Made by a program: the position numbers and the translations under genes
The notes under the pieces: generated by a model
The model's input: only the letters and a program-made list of their open reading frames with translations
Told to the model about the DNA's origin: nothing
Database searches by the model: none
Shown: piece after piece, positions 11,817 through 25,114 of the stretch
Position numbering within the stretch: position 1 is the first letter of the stretch
Layout of the letters: each line of letters starts with the position of its first letter
Assembly (NCBI GenBank): GCA_023055355.1
Contig: JALJCS010000002.1
Location: 80,556,001-80,620,000, forward strand
DNA from: Agelaius tricolor
Lineage: Eukaryota; Chordata; Aves; Passeriformes; Icteridae
DNA: 64,000 bases
Direction: 5' to 3'

Positions 11817-14014
11817 TTTACCCCTCTTCTTTTCTAACTTGTGCACATTATTGTCTTTCCTTTCATGTTTATGAAATTGTTTATGTGTGTAATAGCTCCT
11901 GTTTCAGAAATAATAAACTGACAGAAACAAATAGAGCTCTTGTCTTTTCAAAAATTTTCAGTGTTACCTTGTCTAATATATTATTAATAGAAACAAGAGA
12001 CATTCCTCAGTAAAAAGGCAGTCACTTGGCACCTTCTATGATAATATTGTCTTAGAAATATGAGAGATACATGTGCACCTGAAACTTGGTTATGAGGAAT
12101 TTTAATATGAATATAGTCACCGTTTCAGTGTCAGCTACAGCAGAAGCTACACAGGGAAGGAACTTTTTTTTTCTGCCATACTTTTTTGGCTCGGTTAGGT
12201 GGAGTGGAGGACACAGCTTCTGGGATTTCCACGTACTCTGGAGCTGTTAAAGCACTTTTTAGAACTGAAAGCCAAGGAAATGTCACCTATGTGACCCATG
12301 AGTGGTGGATGGTGCCTGGCTGCAGAAGCAGTGCAGCGTGGAGGGCAGGGCACAGACACAAAGGAGGGCTGAGTCCACAGCAGACACTAAAGAAATGCTG
12401 TCTGAAATGCAGGAGGAGGCTGCTAGCAAAGCCCTGTGGTGCCAGAGAACACCTCTAGGACAAGGGATTTGGTAAATTGGAAGCCTCATAGACACACCAC
12501 TCAAAGGCTAGTATTGCAGAGAGAATTAAATGCTTCTGTGAAATTTGGTTTTGCTTAAATTTGTAGAAGAGATATTCAGAACACCTTCCTTTTCTTTTTC
12601 TGCTTTCAAACTTTGCTCTATGAGAGATAATTAAAGATCTTTTCTGAATTTGCTTGAGGAAATATGAAGTTATTGGTGTGATAATATGTGTGCTTTATTG
12701 GCTTCTATAAGCAATTAAAAAAAATCTAGATTTAGGCATTTTGTTTGTTATTATTTATTAATAGGGTTAATTATAGCTGTGAGCCATGGAGATTAATATG
12801 TGATTTTCTAAGCTTGTATTGATTGATTATGGTAATATATCTTAAGAAGGACTGCTTAACTGAATTTTTTGATATTTTGAGGGTTGGAATTTTTTTTTTG
12901 GCCTGGAGTTTACAGTCTCTTTAATTTTATACCAGGAAGAATTTGAACTTCTATGTGCTGCTTATATTTTTTGTTCTGACTAGTATAAGGTTGTCTGTTT
13001 CATCATTTTTTTTAAACTTTGATGGTTTACACTTAAATGTAAACTTGTGTATAGGACAGATCATGAACTCTTCTCTGTATCCATGAAATAAATAAAGGAT
13101 TATAGGTTTTCCTGTATTTCAGCTTGCCTGGTGCATGCTCAGGCATCAGGGCTGACCTGTGTACATGCCTTCTAGGTGGTATCTAGGCTTGTGCAAGTGC
13201 TTGAATTAAAAAGTGTTCTTGTAAAGAAGAGTAAAATGCAGATATGCTCAATCTCTTTGCTTGCTTCTAAGATTTTTCCACTAGGCTCAAGTGCAATGAG
13301 GCTTTTGTGTGATTTTGGACCTTGGCTTTGCTAAGCTGTGATGTCAGAATGTTTCTTTATTTTGTAGGAAATACTGAAGTGGGAACTGGCCTTCCCCTCT
13401 TACTCTGCTGATCTGCTGTTCTCAGGAGCAGTGGGGTTGGGTTGTGGAGCAGTTTCTGGGGTCTCCTCTTGTGCATGAGCTTTGCTGTGGGCAGTGGCTT
13501 TTGCACCAACAGTGGGGAGAAGTGGGTTTGCCATAATGATGTTCAACTGCTTCCAGCAAAATAGAGGGAGAAAAGAGGCAGGTTTTGTTTAACAATATTG
13601 CAGCTTATACTTTACTAGTCTTCTTCCTGGAAAAAAACTGTTTTCCCAGAGAAAGCCTATGCATAGGATCCACATAAATATTTTTGCATGTATACATGCA
13701 CAGGATCCAAATGTAAAAGTCTTGCATCTGTGACTCTCTAATTGTTGAGGCCATTTTAACTATTGAGATGGGCAGGTGTACCTGCCTCTGCCATTAACTT
13801 GTTTTCCAGAGTATGCTGTCCATCTGCTTCAAACTGTTTAAATGCATGCTTGGCTTCATTTCTTGCTACTACAAATCAAATAATAAGGGATAAATGCCTA
13901 CATGACCCACGTCCCAGGTACATTTATTTATTTCTAGCAGCTAGATGATGCTTCCTAAGTTGGCCTAGTTATTAATTTGGATTTATATTGTTTCTACATT
14001 ATTATTTTGCAGAT

Positions 14015-14075
14015 GTCTTCTTGTCTTTCTCTCTTCTGTCTTTCTATCTGTCTGTCTTTTTCTCTTTCTTTTCTC
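14015..14075. repeat. TCTT/TCTG pyrimidine-rich simple repeat
   Basis: This is a degenerate run of CTTTCTCTCTTCTGTC and TCTATCTGTCTGTC units with almost no purines. The lysine/arginine-rich ORF opposite it (13983-14183, minus) is an artefact of this tract. Confidence 0.88.
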
Positions 14076-15554
14076 ATACTTTTTTGGAATGGGAATTATT
14101 TTCATATTTAATTTCACTTTAAAAAATAAGGCAAATACATGTAGTTCAGAGGTTGTACAGGTTAGAAATGGTATATAAGACATTAGTGCTGCTAGGTGAA
14201 TTCATAGCATTTCTCTGTGTTTCCTGCATGTACTGTATGTGATTTAGGAGTATTTCTCCGTCTAATTTGTAGATAGAAGAAACACTCCCAGGTTTTTATC
14301 ACTGATTAAATAAGATGAGGTCCTTCCAGCACTTTCTTTTTGTTTCAGGGCTTTTCGTTGACTCTCCATCTCTGACACTACCTAAACTGGTCTTCCAGTT
14401 GTTGGATCAACTTACTTTTTCACTCTTTTCTGAAAACTTTAACAGAGAGTTGGCATAAATGATATTCTGGAGGCTGAAAAATGTTAACAGATACAACATG
14501 TAGGGCTCATGCAATAAGAGGAGAAACCTGTGTATATTTTAGCAATACAAGAGGAGGTTCATTAGAGAATACTTACAGCTTTGACCATGATTTGTAAGGA
14601 TATAATAGCAAAAGGCATCTTGCTGTTCTTGCTTTGCAAGCAGTATGACAGAAACACAATTTTAATTCCAGCTTCTGCATTGAAATGGGATTCGTGTATT
14701 CTTTGTATTAAACATCTTGTGATTCTGTAACTTTAGAACTTAAGTTGTTTGTTCAAAATTACTGTCACATTTAGGACTGGGAGAAAAGTTTTCTCATGTT
14801 AAAACATTTTAAGAATAAAAATTTTTAAATTTTATTTCCTATGGCTGTGGGTAAAAGGCTTCAGCTACAGTTGGTCTGAAAATACTGTGCAGAAGAGGTC
14901 ATAAGGTGCCCTGCAGCTGAAGTCAGGTTGCTGCCCTAAGAGGAATATTGTTAGTTTGAAAGAGGGATTATGGCACATCCCGTGCCATCAAAGCATTCCT
15001 TCATCCAGATGCATTTATTCCTGATTTTGACTCTTCAGTATGGTGTTAGCCATCTCTTACTGCAATCCTTAGAAGATCCTTCTTGGCATCTCTAGCAGTT
15101 GAATCAAGTTCTGTGTTGATCTTCCTTATTCACAGTCAGTCAAAGCAAGTGTGATATTTTTTACTTCTGGCTACTAACAATAGCCACTAAATCACTGCAA
15201 AACAATGTTTGCTTTTTGACCCAGTTGCCTACACAGGCATTCTTTTGGAACAAAGCAGATATGCTTTTTAGTGTGTTGTGAAGATAACACAGCAGCTGTA
15301 TTTGGCAGGGTTGCTCTGGTTTAAATATCAGTGTCTACCAGACTGGAGGACGTCAAAAATGGGAAATAAGTATGACCATAATAGATGACTATGTAAACCA
15401 TGGCTTATCATGAAACATGCAAGGAAAGTACTCTGGATCAACAAAGGTTTGGTTTGCTTATGTCAGGCAGCTGATGTATTTAACTTTCTATATTGCTTTG
15501 ACCTTGGCTTGCACACAGTATTATTACTGGGTATGGCAGCCTCTGTCACTTTTT

Positions 15555-15590
15555 CAGACGTGTATTTTGAGAATACAAAATACACGTCTG
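15555..15590. repeat. Perfect inverted repeat, 15-bp arms, 6-nt loop
   Basis: CAGACGTGTATTTTG, loop AGAATA, then CAAAATACACGTCTG; every arm position pairs. A four-base extension (GTCA/TGAC) could form outside the stem if six bases bulge. The two arms each carry an ACGTGT/ACACGT core. The stem is short for a microRNA precursor (typical stems are near 30 bp) and there is no neighbouring repeat to explain it. It sits in an ORF (15410-15670) that shows no known domain. Confidence 0.95.
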
Positions 15591-16198
15591 TGACCTATGA
15601 GAAACTGAAAGTGGATTCTACCAAAACTTCCTACTTTAGAAATACAGAATATTTTGAAATCGGGTATTGATTTCAGCAATGGGTTAAATACTGTAATAAG
15701 AATACACAGTGTGTCATTAGTTGGGAACAAACTGATCAGTGAAAGTTTTAAATTTTATTCCTGAAATTGATCTCTTTCATTCTGCTCGACCCCAAAAGTC
15801 TGTGTATTTAGTGGCATGGTTGTTTAGTTTTTCCTGCAATAAGGTAACTTACACAAGCGCCAGAATATATTTTGGTATTTCTCTTTGTCTATTTACATCA
15901 CCTACCTCTGAAGTATTGATCTTCTTCTGGTTTGAAGTGGTGTGTATTCTCATGCCTGTTGGCATTTCATTTTAGCAGTGCTCAAATAGAGGTGAGGTTG
16001 TATTTAAGAGAAATAACATATTAATAATAATAGCAATAATAAACAACTGTTAGACTTTGTGAAGATTTAGCTCTAGTGTGCAGATGGTCCACTTTCCTCC
16101 TACATTGCACCTACAGAAAGAGATAAAAAACCCTCAGGGAACAAGAATGCACATTTTATTTACATTTACATCATGACCACTGAAGGGAAATCTTAAAA

Positions 16199-16246
16199 TT
16201 ATAGAATCATACAATGACTTAGGTTGGAAGGGATCTTAGATGTCTT
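16199..16246 (-). mobile_element. Short CR1 3'-end remnant
   Basis: About 48 bp read in reverse as a CR1 tail. On the + strand it shows TATAGAATCATACAATGACT followed by AGGTTGGAAGGGATCTTAGA, the complement of the usual AGGTCCCTTCCAACCT ... ATTCTATGATTCTAT end. Only the last tens of bases were retained, which is common for CR1. No coding content remains. Confidence 0.85.
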
Positions 16247-16921
16247 CTGATGATGAAAGGAAGTATAAATTGAGGATAAATTTGTGAGGATAAATTTAAG
16301 CAGCTTGCAGCCTTTTCCACAGAAGAGAGCATTCCTATGCCATTAAGGTGCAGTGGATGTTTTTGGTTTTGTTTTTCCCGTCAGAGAATACATACATTTC
16401 TGCTGCAGTCATCAGCATGTGTTAACACAAATCTGTTCCAGTGATTTGAATACTTGCTGACCTAAAACAGCAGCTTGGAGTATCTATCTAAATGGTAATA
16501 AGAAATTTGAAGGGTAATCCATGTTTGTGTGCAAAATACTCAAAATATTTGGCAGTTTGATTTTGTCTATTCTTGTTATTAAAACCAAGTAAATCCATGA
16601 GTTTCCAATAGAGTTATTCTAGAGAAATAAGAAAGAATTTGACAGTAGTTTCTGCCAGGCAGATTTACAACATTGCTATTACCATAGTTTCTGGTGAGTT
16701 CAACAGTTATATATACAAATATATGTATTTAGCCAGGGCTGTTGAACAATCAAACACTGATAACAAAATTATCAGGCTGGAAAGTTAATGAGAGCTTTCT
16801 GCAGGCACTAGGTCCTTCTTTATGGCCCTCATTTCAGTGGAAGCAAGAAAATTTTACCTGCAGACAATACTAGAGCTGTTGGAAAAATGTCTGGTAAAGA
16901 AGCTAAAAGAGAAAGAATTTC

Positions 16922-16937
16922 TTTTTTTTTTTTTTTT
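16922..16937. repeat. Poly-T tract
   Basis: Sixteen consecutive T are followed by a CCTCCTG pyrimidine stretch. No recognisable retrocopy lies beside it, so it is read as a simple homopolymer rather than a poly(A) tail. Confidence 0.9.
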
Positions 16938-19429
16938 CCTCCTGAATTGTTTCTGAAACTTAAAAAAATCATATCAGGAAACTAAATTATAAAAGTAGTA
17001 TCACTTGAGGCTGTGAATTTATTAAGTTAATTCATCCCTGCTACTGGCTTGTGTAAAATGTTAAGTGAGCTTAAACAGAACAAATTATTCTCACCCTGTA
17101 TTCTTGAATCAAAAGATGGGAAATGCATGTCCTATTTTACATAGGAGACATTTACCAAGACCTGTACTACTGCATTGGTATAAAATGTAGAGTGCTGTTT
17201 CAGTGCAGTTGGAAGGTATTAAGATTGCCAATTTCTTCAATTAAAATTATATCAAGAGTAGAAGAAAAAATACTTCTTGCTGTCATATTGCTTACTGCAG
17301 ACTCAGTTTGAAAAACATCCAAGATCAATGGATTTTGAATACTTTCTTCTCTAAAATTCATCATTTGATCCATGCTTCCCTCCATTATTGGGACAGGCTC
17401 TTAGAATAGGATCTGAAGCTTTGACCCAACTTAATGACCTGACTGCTTTGAATTGCATGACATATGCAAATCAGCCTCTATTTTAAAAATATTGCATTTA
17501 GTTCTCCTGTCAGAGAGCGTTGTGTGGTCAGGTAACTGGTCTTATAAAATGAGAGTATTTTTAAAATACTTTGAAAGGAATGCTTCAAGAATATTGGATG
17601 CTGCAATAGCTGCTTTTTTGCTCTAGATGGTTTCTGTGGTTCTCACAGCGCTGTTATGGGATCCTTTTAGGGTCTCGTGCTCTACTGAGAGATCATCAGT
17701 AGTTGACAGGGTTGGTACAGTGTAACTCCAGATGTGAGCAGTGTCAGTGTCACAGGCACTATGGCAGAATGGGTTATTTGTGATAGGAGGCAACTGCTTG
17801 ACTTGGGAGATTTGATAACACTCCCTTGGCCATTTATTCTGTTGTCTGTTAATCACAGTTAATGTCCCTTTCATGGAAAATCTGACCTCCCAGGTAAACA
17901 GCAGAATGCTGCAAAGAGATGAGTATGAATATGCATGCTCAGTGGGACATTAGTCTGTAGTCATTAAAATGTCATTAATATAATATGAAAGCTTAGAAAA
18001 TGCAGATTTTCAAAATATGTTTCTTTTTCTCTTAATATTTTTGGGCTGATGCAAATTGTATTTACCTTATCAACATCAGTTTTTCAGGTACCTGTAAGTT
18101 TAAAAGGAGATTACAGCATTGACAGGAAAAATTTGCTGTCAGAACAGTTCTTCCACTAGTGTATTTGCATCTAGAAAAAGATCTCATTTATTGCAAGAGA
18201 ACTATTATTGTATTTTTTCAATTTGTTTGTGCTTTGTTTTTTCTGTTGCATAATTCTTCTGCTTTGAAGAGCATTGAATTCAATATATCAGTGCAGAGGG
18301 AAAGATGGTACTTCAGTTATTACAAAAAAAAAGACCAGACTTAGTAAGAATACTCAATTTGATTTTAAATCACAAAATAATATGTCTGTTATTAAAATAA
18401 GTGTAGAAATCCAAATGTATCTTTCTATTGCCCTCTGTAGAGTTGTCTAGAGGAGACAGAATTCATTCTGAATATTCCTATTGTGGAAAAAACAAAGACA
18501 CAGACTTAACGTCTAAGAGAATGAGTGAACTTAGAATAATAGATCATAAAGATAGTGTATATGAGGTTTATACACATGAAAGCAGTTATGTTTCTGTGTC
18601 AGTCTACATTTTACAGAAGATGCAGTGAAATTAAAATGTCTACAGGCCAAATTTTAGTCTTAGTTCATAAACTAGCTGAGTTCATCCAGAGCAGTTCAGT
18701 TCCTGTAATATAGTACTTTTGCTGTTGAAACTGCAATATGGTTTTTGTGTTTGGTATGTAATTTTCCAAAAGAAACCAGTTATAGGTGCTATGATAAATG
18801 TAGGTTTAAGGGATCATACATATTACAAAGTCATCCAACTTTCTATTCCCAGAGAATTAATTATGTCCCATTTCCATTTTGTCAGTGGCGTTTCCCATAT
18901 AAATAAATAATAGGAAAAAAAAATAGGAAAAAAACCTTTTTTGGATTAATATACCCTCCTCCACACTTTTCCTATTGGCTACCTATGGCAATTACTGAAC
19001 AAAATAATTATTTCTTAATATAGAAATGGATTAAATAATGTAGTCTGAGAAAAGAGCATTTAAAGCCTTCTGTTATTGCTATAATGATTCCTTCAGAGAT
19101 AGCTGATCATCTGCTATGTGCACAAGGCAATAAACTGATGGCAAGTAAATTTCAATAAATGCTGGCTCTCACAGAAGAGATTTGCTTTAGAAATTATATA
19201 TAAATTTTCTTTTCATTAATATTGGAGATAGGACTTTGATTTGTAATGAGGTCAAAGGCATGAGAAGTGATTTACAGTATGTATAAGGAGTTAAGGGACT
19301 TTTGGATGAAGTAAATGAGAAAAAAATCCCATATTAAAAAATTAGTGGCTTCACCTTTGGAAAAATAATGATCATGTATTATATGGCTTTCTAAGCAAAC
19401 TGTAAGTTAATATGTCTTTTATTTGCAGG

Positions 19430-19590
19430 GAAAGCTAATTAAACTTTGACATTGTAACAGACACTTTTTAAATCTGCCAGCGTAGGTGTCACTTACATGA
19501 AGTGCTTTTACATAACAATCTAATTAAAAATTAGTTAGTTATCAAAGCTAAGAATGTCATATTAATTGAGATATGTATTAATATTACACC
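19430..19590. promoter_or_regulatory. Candidate element with homeobox and T-box-like sites
   Basis: The patch contains AGCTAATTAAAC, the inverted repeat CTAATTAAAAATTAG at 19520-19534, TAGGTGTCACTTA at 19483-19495 (T-box-like), GACATTGTAACAG (SOX-like) and ATATTAATTGAG. The density of TAATTA cores is notable even for AT-rich DNA. Function is inferred from motifs. Confidence 0.3.
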
Positions 19591-21852
19591 TAATTTACCA
19601 CAGAGAGGGAGAAAATCTCAGCAAAAGGGGGCAGCTAATCCAGCAAAGTGTAACTCTGCATTTAACCCAAGTAGAATCAGTTTGGAGTTTAGAAAGACAG
19701 GTTTGCATCCACTTGGTTGTTGTGTAGTTGCAGAATCAGAAGTCAAGAGTTTAATTCTACTGTATAATAAAGCATCATAACCTCAATGTCTGAAACAGCA
19801 TTTCTGATAACTAAAGTTCAAAAAAGGAGTCAGGATAGAAGGATTCACGAAAAATCTTCGGCTCAGGAGGAAAAAGAAGATCTAAAACTGAGAAGTTGAA
19901 CAAATGATTGGCAGTAGAGCAGGTCCAGTTGAGTGAATGACTGGCAGAAGAAGCCCAAAGAAGTGGATGTGGAATTAACAAAGTACAGCCAAGGTCAGAC
20001 TTTAGTGTATGACTTAATGGAAGGAGATTTCAAGCCTAATAAAAACCCTTCTTCACAGGAAGAAGTTGACAGCTGGGAATGCTGTCATCTGAAGAAATTG
20101 GAAGTACTTTGTTGAACCCTGGAGACTAAATCCCAGGAAAGTGTTTCTTTGCAATTTAAGGGTTAGAAGCAGCAGATTACTCAGTACTGGAGAAAAGCCT
20201 GAGCTGCCAAATGACTGAAGAAAGTGACTGAGCATTCTGGTAATGCTCTTTTTCTCCATTAAAAAGAGGACAAGATCCCTTCATGTAATGACCAGATAAT
20301 GCCAATGTGGAAAGAACCCACTGTCCTCTGTTATTTATTTCTATATTGTAAGTTAATGTTTTCTTAGAAGGTTTGCTTATTAAAAATCTCACTCTTTGAG
20401 ATCCTGAACATTTGGTGCTTGGCAAATGCAGTTTTAAACTTCAATTAAGATGACCAAATTCATCTTCATGTAGTACAAACTCCCTCAGAGCTGGAAGGAA
20501 AATGTGATAGAATTTATATCAAACATCTGACTGTTCTTTTAGTGAAGTGAGCTTCACCCACCAGCTTCACTCTCTTCTATTGAAAGTCATGGCTGCAAAA
20601 GCAACCTAAAACCCAAAGGATTTTTTCACTAGGTTTGTTGGTACAGTGACAGTGTCCTGTACCACTTCCTGCAGCAAAGTACTTTCTCTTCCTGTAATGG
20701 ATGGGCCCTGATTCAAGCTTTGCTTGTGATCCACCCATGGTTGTCAGTGCAAGTAGAGACCTTTGAGGTTATATTTGCTTAACTCTAGTCTTGCATGTCA
20801 AGATAAGAACCTGCAGAGTGACATTAAAACACAGAAGGGAAAAAAAGGGAGGAGGGCATACAACATGCACAGATAAATCTTAATTTCTTTTTCTTAAATA
20901 ATTTTTCTGAGAAGATGTATTTTTGTATATGTTTTACTTCTTTATAAATAGCTGTAGATGTTTATGTCTTCCTCAGAATAATAAAAATAATGGAAGTTTA
21001 TGTGTTTAGTAATACAGTAATTCAGTCTAACACACACTCTTGCTGATGTAAGAACTTGGAATTCAGAGCTTCTCAGCTCGTGCTTTTCAGTAGTAGAAAC
21101 TTAGCAGATTGTAGAGGAAAGTATTTTCAAATTGGAGGTTAAGAAGTGGTCTTGAGTTCTTGGCATGTACAGATAAATCATGACCAAGTCAAAGGTAATC
21201 AAGTGAACTTAAATTGGTAACACTTCTGTGTCATTTGAGATACTGAGTGCTTATCACAATCAGGAGCATGTGAAGAGGAGATATCTCCACAGTAGCATGC
21301 AAACAAAGATTTCTGAAGTGCACCAACAGCTAGGGACAGACAGAAATCTTGGGTTTTTTCTTCATTTGGTAATAAAATGGTGGGAGAGGGGGGGTTGGAA
21401 GGGAGAAAAGCCTCTGCCTGGCAGTGTCAGTGCCATGCTCCCACTGGCAGCTGGAACCTGCCCTTGCCCTGCGTAAGCTGTGGGAGGATTTGAAGAGTGC
21501 AGCTCAAGTGAAATATTGTTTAGGGGATTTAAACTTGATTGTTAAGCATGGTAAAGTCATGTAACTGCAGTAGTAATGGAAAATTATGTCCAATTAACAG
21601 AATCCATGTTCTTGAATTTTCTGTGTTGACCAAACCCATTATTATGACCTGTACTTCTCAGAGATTTTAGTTCATTGTCCAAATATAACAGAAAATAAAT
21701 TATTGTCATTCTTTGTGGTAAAAGTTGGGATTTATATTTTGGTCTTCTGCAAATTAGCTGCAAATCAAGCACCGAGTAATATTACCTTAAAAAAACCCAA
21801 ACCCTTAGATCTTCATGTTTATGGGGTTATTTCTCTCTATCATTGTATTATT

Positions 21853-21855
<3 letters not shown>
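19590..21855. other. Unique DNA, nothing recognised
   Basis: Only short frames without domain content are present. No interspersed repeats are recognised. Confidence 0.65.

Positions 21856-21916
<61 letters not shown>
21856..21916. repeat. (TA)n microsatellite with short CA tail
   Basis: About 55 bp of uninterrupted AT/TA dinucleotide runs into ACACAC. Such tracts can extrude cruciforms and are hypermutable. The Tyr-Ile repeat in the ORF at 21703-22008 is only this tract translated. Confidence 0.98.
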
Positions 21917-21917
<1 letters not shown>

Positions 21918-23232
21918 CCACAGGGGTAAATTGCTGATAGAGAGACTGCATTTACTAAGATGTGTTCTGCTGTTATGTTTCCTTTTTAGCTTTTACTGGA
22001 TCACATAAATTCACCATAGCAAGACTTTATCCTAGAACTGAAACCCAATAAATGTTACTTGACTTACAGAGTCTTTTGAGGTTGACTTTGTAGGGCCCAA
22101 ATGGGGAGACCTGTGTGGTACCATAAGCTGTGCTCCTACATTCCTGTAAGTGATGTAGGGAGCAGCTACAGATGCAAATCCTGGGAAATGATCTGGAGCT
22201 CTGAATGAAGTATGACAATGGCAGAGACAAGATCAATAGTTAAAAACAACAAACTGTGAGGAGTGAGAGGCAGGGTTCTCTGGTGTGAAGGCCATCTCTG
22301 TGCCTTTAGGTGAAACAACCTGCAGCTGAAGCTCAGAGAAAATTGTGATTTCCAAAACAATAGGATACACAAGAAAAGACATAGGGCTTCTGTTTCTTAT
22401 GCCATTCAACAAAATTTAGAAGGAAATGCAGCCAGAATTAATGGTCATTACCTGATGAAAACCAGACATCCTTGGGAATGGGCATGTACAATCCAGGATA
22501 AGTCTAAATGCAATTAAAAGGACTCCACTGAGGCCAAAATGGCAGAAAAGCCAGAGGAAACAGATGGAATCATCATTGTGAGGAAATACCTTTTCTCTTT
22601 TAAATTAAAAAAAAAAAATCCAAGTTTAGGAGCTAAAACATAAATGTATTTCCCTAGAAAGCATAAACAACTAAAAGAAGAGACAGTGACAATCACTTTG
22701 TTGATTACTTGTAAAGAAATAATTGGTGTTTCTTTCCAGTATAGAATTTGGGTTTTCGGTTAAAGAGTGGTTGAGCAATTTTAAAGAATGATTCACTGTT
22801 TACAGTAGTTGTTTCAGGTCATTTGTAAAGTGAGAATTTTAAACTACCCCACCTGAGATTGCACTTACAAAAGTACTTAAATGTTACTTCTTTGCTTGCT
22901 AATCCCATAATCATTGTAAAAATAAAGCACCAGATTCTCCTTTACCAGTTTCATTTAGACACTTGAAGGATCTTTTGCAATGGATCTTGTAATATAAAAG
23001 GGCCCTCATCTGTCTGAAAATCAGATTCGAAGAGTTCCCTCTAAGTTCACCTCCCTTCTATTGCTGTGACATGTGGGTTCATAAGCCCTTCTACATAAGC
23101 TTAAGTTAGAAGCAAGAACAGTTGTGGAGATAAGTACAGTGGGCTTCAGTAAATACTGATGCAATGAAATACAATTAGCCTAATATTTATGCAGAATTAA
23201 TAGGTGCTTTCACTTAACACAGGAGAAAACAC

Positions 23233-23290
23233 TATAAAATTATTATTTTAAGCCCTGGAACTTATAAAATTATTATGTAAGTCCTGGAAA
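23233..23290 (+). repeat. 30-bp tandem duplication, two copies
   Basis: TATAAAATTATTATTTTAAG followed by CCCTGGAA, starting at 23233, recurs at 23263 as TATAAAATTATTATGTAAGT followed by CCTGGAAA. There are two substitutions over about 28 bp at a 30-bp period. It is a small local duplication. Confidence 0.9.
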
Positions 23291-25099
23291 AATGTTGCTA
23301 TTACATATTTATAAAGGCTGCACATGGTAAAAAAAAGGTTGTCAAATTACTTTTGAAAAGCTTTATGAATTTGCTTTTGATAAGCAAATGGCAGAGTGAC
23401 AATACAATTTAGTAATTTATCCAGTATATTAGAATTCATGGGCTATTTGGAAGTTTTGCCCTCAGGCAAGACCCATAGTAGTTGCAGGGAAGTGATTTAT
23501 GCATTGTAATAAATGTTACTGCTCAATCTGTTTGCTTGTTCAATGGTTAAAGTCCCAAAAGAAAAGTTTATCTCAAATTAGGACTGGCATGCATTATCTG
23601 TCAGCTTTATATAGTACTGTAAAAGTCATTCAACTGACAGAAATATTAGCAGAATGTTTTATAGATTTTTGTACTGGATGAATCCCTGCACTGGTGAGGA
23701 GAAGCACTGGGGCTGTGGTGCTGTGCTGCAGGATTAAAGTTGCGTGTAGATGAGTAGTTTCACTCAGTGGTTCGCTGCAAATGAACATCTGGACTGCATA
23801 TTGGTTCCATGTGTGCAAATGAGATCAGCCCAAATAATGACCAGAATCAATCAGGCTTCAGCCTAGATGTACACTGGTAGTGATTTGTTAGACAACCAGA
23901 ATTGGCAGCACCTTGCATAATTTGGCACCAATTGACAAAGATTAGACTGTTTTGGGCCCTGAACAGTTATTAATTTGAACCCCCCCCTCCAAAAATATTT
24001 TGCAAAGTAAAATCAGCTGCAGTTTATTTGTCCCTGCCCCCTCCTTTTCATACCAACCCTAATTGTTTTAGACAAACAAGTGAGCTTGCGGCCTGTTCAC
24101 TTTACACAGGAAGACATGAATTCTTTGATCCATACAATATTCTCTAGTTCAACCTTGGAGCTATTTACTGAGGAGATTTATTTGCAGACAGACAGTAAAG
24201 CAGCTCTTTACAAATGGAAATGAGTTCAGCTTCTTTGATTTTCTGGCTTGAGCTTCTCCCCTCCCATAGGATTCGTATCACAAACCATTTAATAGGTATC
24301 TGCACTGTTTCTTGTTCATTGAAGAGGAGCACAAACAACAGAGTCAAAATCACCCAGATTCTGTGGAGTTTTTTTGAGCAGTGTGTAACACGTCTGGATG
24401 AGAGCTGGGACAAACACAGCTTTAGGATTCAGACTGGTTTGCAGTTCAGGCAGGGCTTGCTGTCTCACCAGGCTTTTGACCAAGCTGCCCTCACTTTCAA
24501 ATCACTTTAGACAAAAAAGGAAGGGGAAATAAAAGAAGATATTACATTAAAATGAAATAAATTTCATCTTGTGTTTCTGTGAATTCCAGTTTCATGGTGA
24601 AAAAATGGGTTGGATCAAACCTCAGATATGTGCTCTGAGTACTACAACATTTACTTTCACACAGTTGCAAGGGGACTGTCATTGACTGTACTGTAATTTT
24701 GTTAGGAAGTGTTTTGTTTGTTCTTTGGCTTAAGAACAGGGAGACAGTCAGGCTGGTGAGACCTGAAAGTTTCTAGTTCACCCTGTGTGAAATGAGTGTA
24801 AAGCATCTGAAGGCACTGAAACTGCAGTGATGCTGAATTGTTGAGTTGGAGAGGAGAGTTTGGCATTCCTTCGCTGTTGATCCATTTGACATATTGCATG
24901 GTGCTTCCTTTGTCCATTATAGATTCAGGATTGGCTTTATGGACCCTGGAAATAATCAGGGTTTTACAACATGTACTCCCAAGAATAATTTTTCATATTA
25001 TTCTATGAGTCACTTTTAATTGTTCAGTAATTCTGTACATTCCACTCCCAAAGGATCTCTTGCTTTCTTCAGGGATCACTTCCAAAAATGTGACTTAGA

Positions 25100-25114
25100 G
25101 CGCCCTTTAGGAGC
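25100..25114. promoter_or_regulatory. Weak CTCF-like motif
   Basis: GCGCCCTTTAGGAGC resembles the CTCF core GCGCCCTCTGGTGG in its first seven bases but departs in the second half. It is listed because CpG-containing motifs are rare here. Confidence 0.15.

Larger units (their letters stand above)
11820..19430. other. Unique AT-rich DNA
   Basis: A homeodomain-motif-rich stretch occurs around 12690-12860 (ATTTATTAATAGGGTTAATT, TTGATTGATTATGG), with no firm call. The 90-codon frame at 12186-12458 has no known domain. The hairpin at 15555 and the CR1 remnant at 16199 are listed separately. No gene is seen. Confidence 0.65.

Noticed and set aside
13983..14183. Lys/Arg-rich minus-strand ORF resembling a basic peptide
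   Set aside because: The basic run is the complement of a pyrimidine simple repeat.
21703..22008. 101-codon ORF with Tyr-Ile repeats
   Set aside because: The repeat is the (TA)n microsatellite translated. The flanks show no domain.
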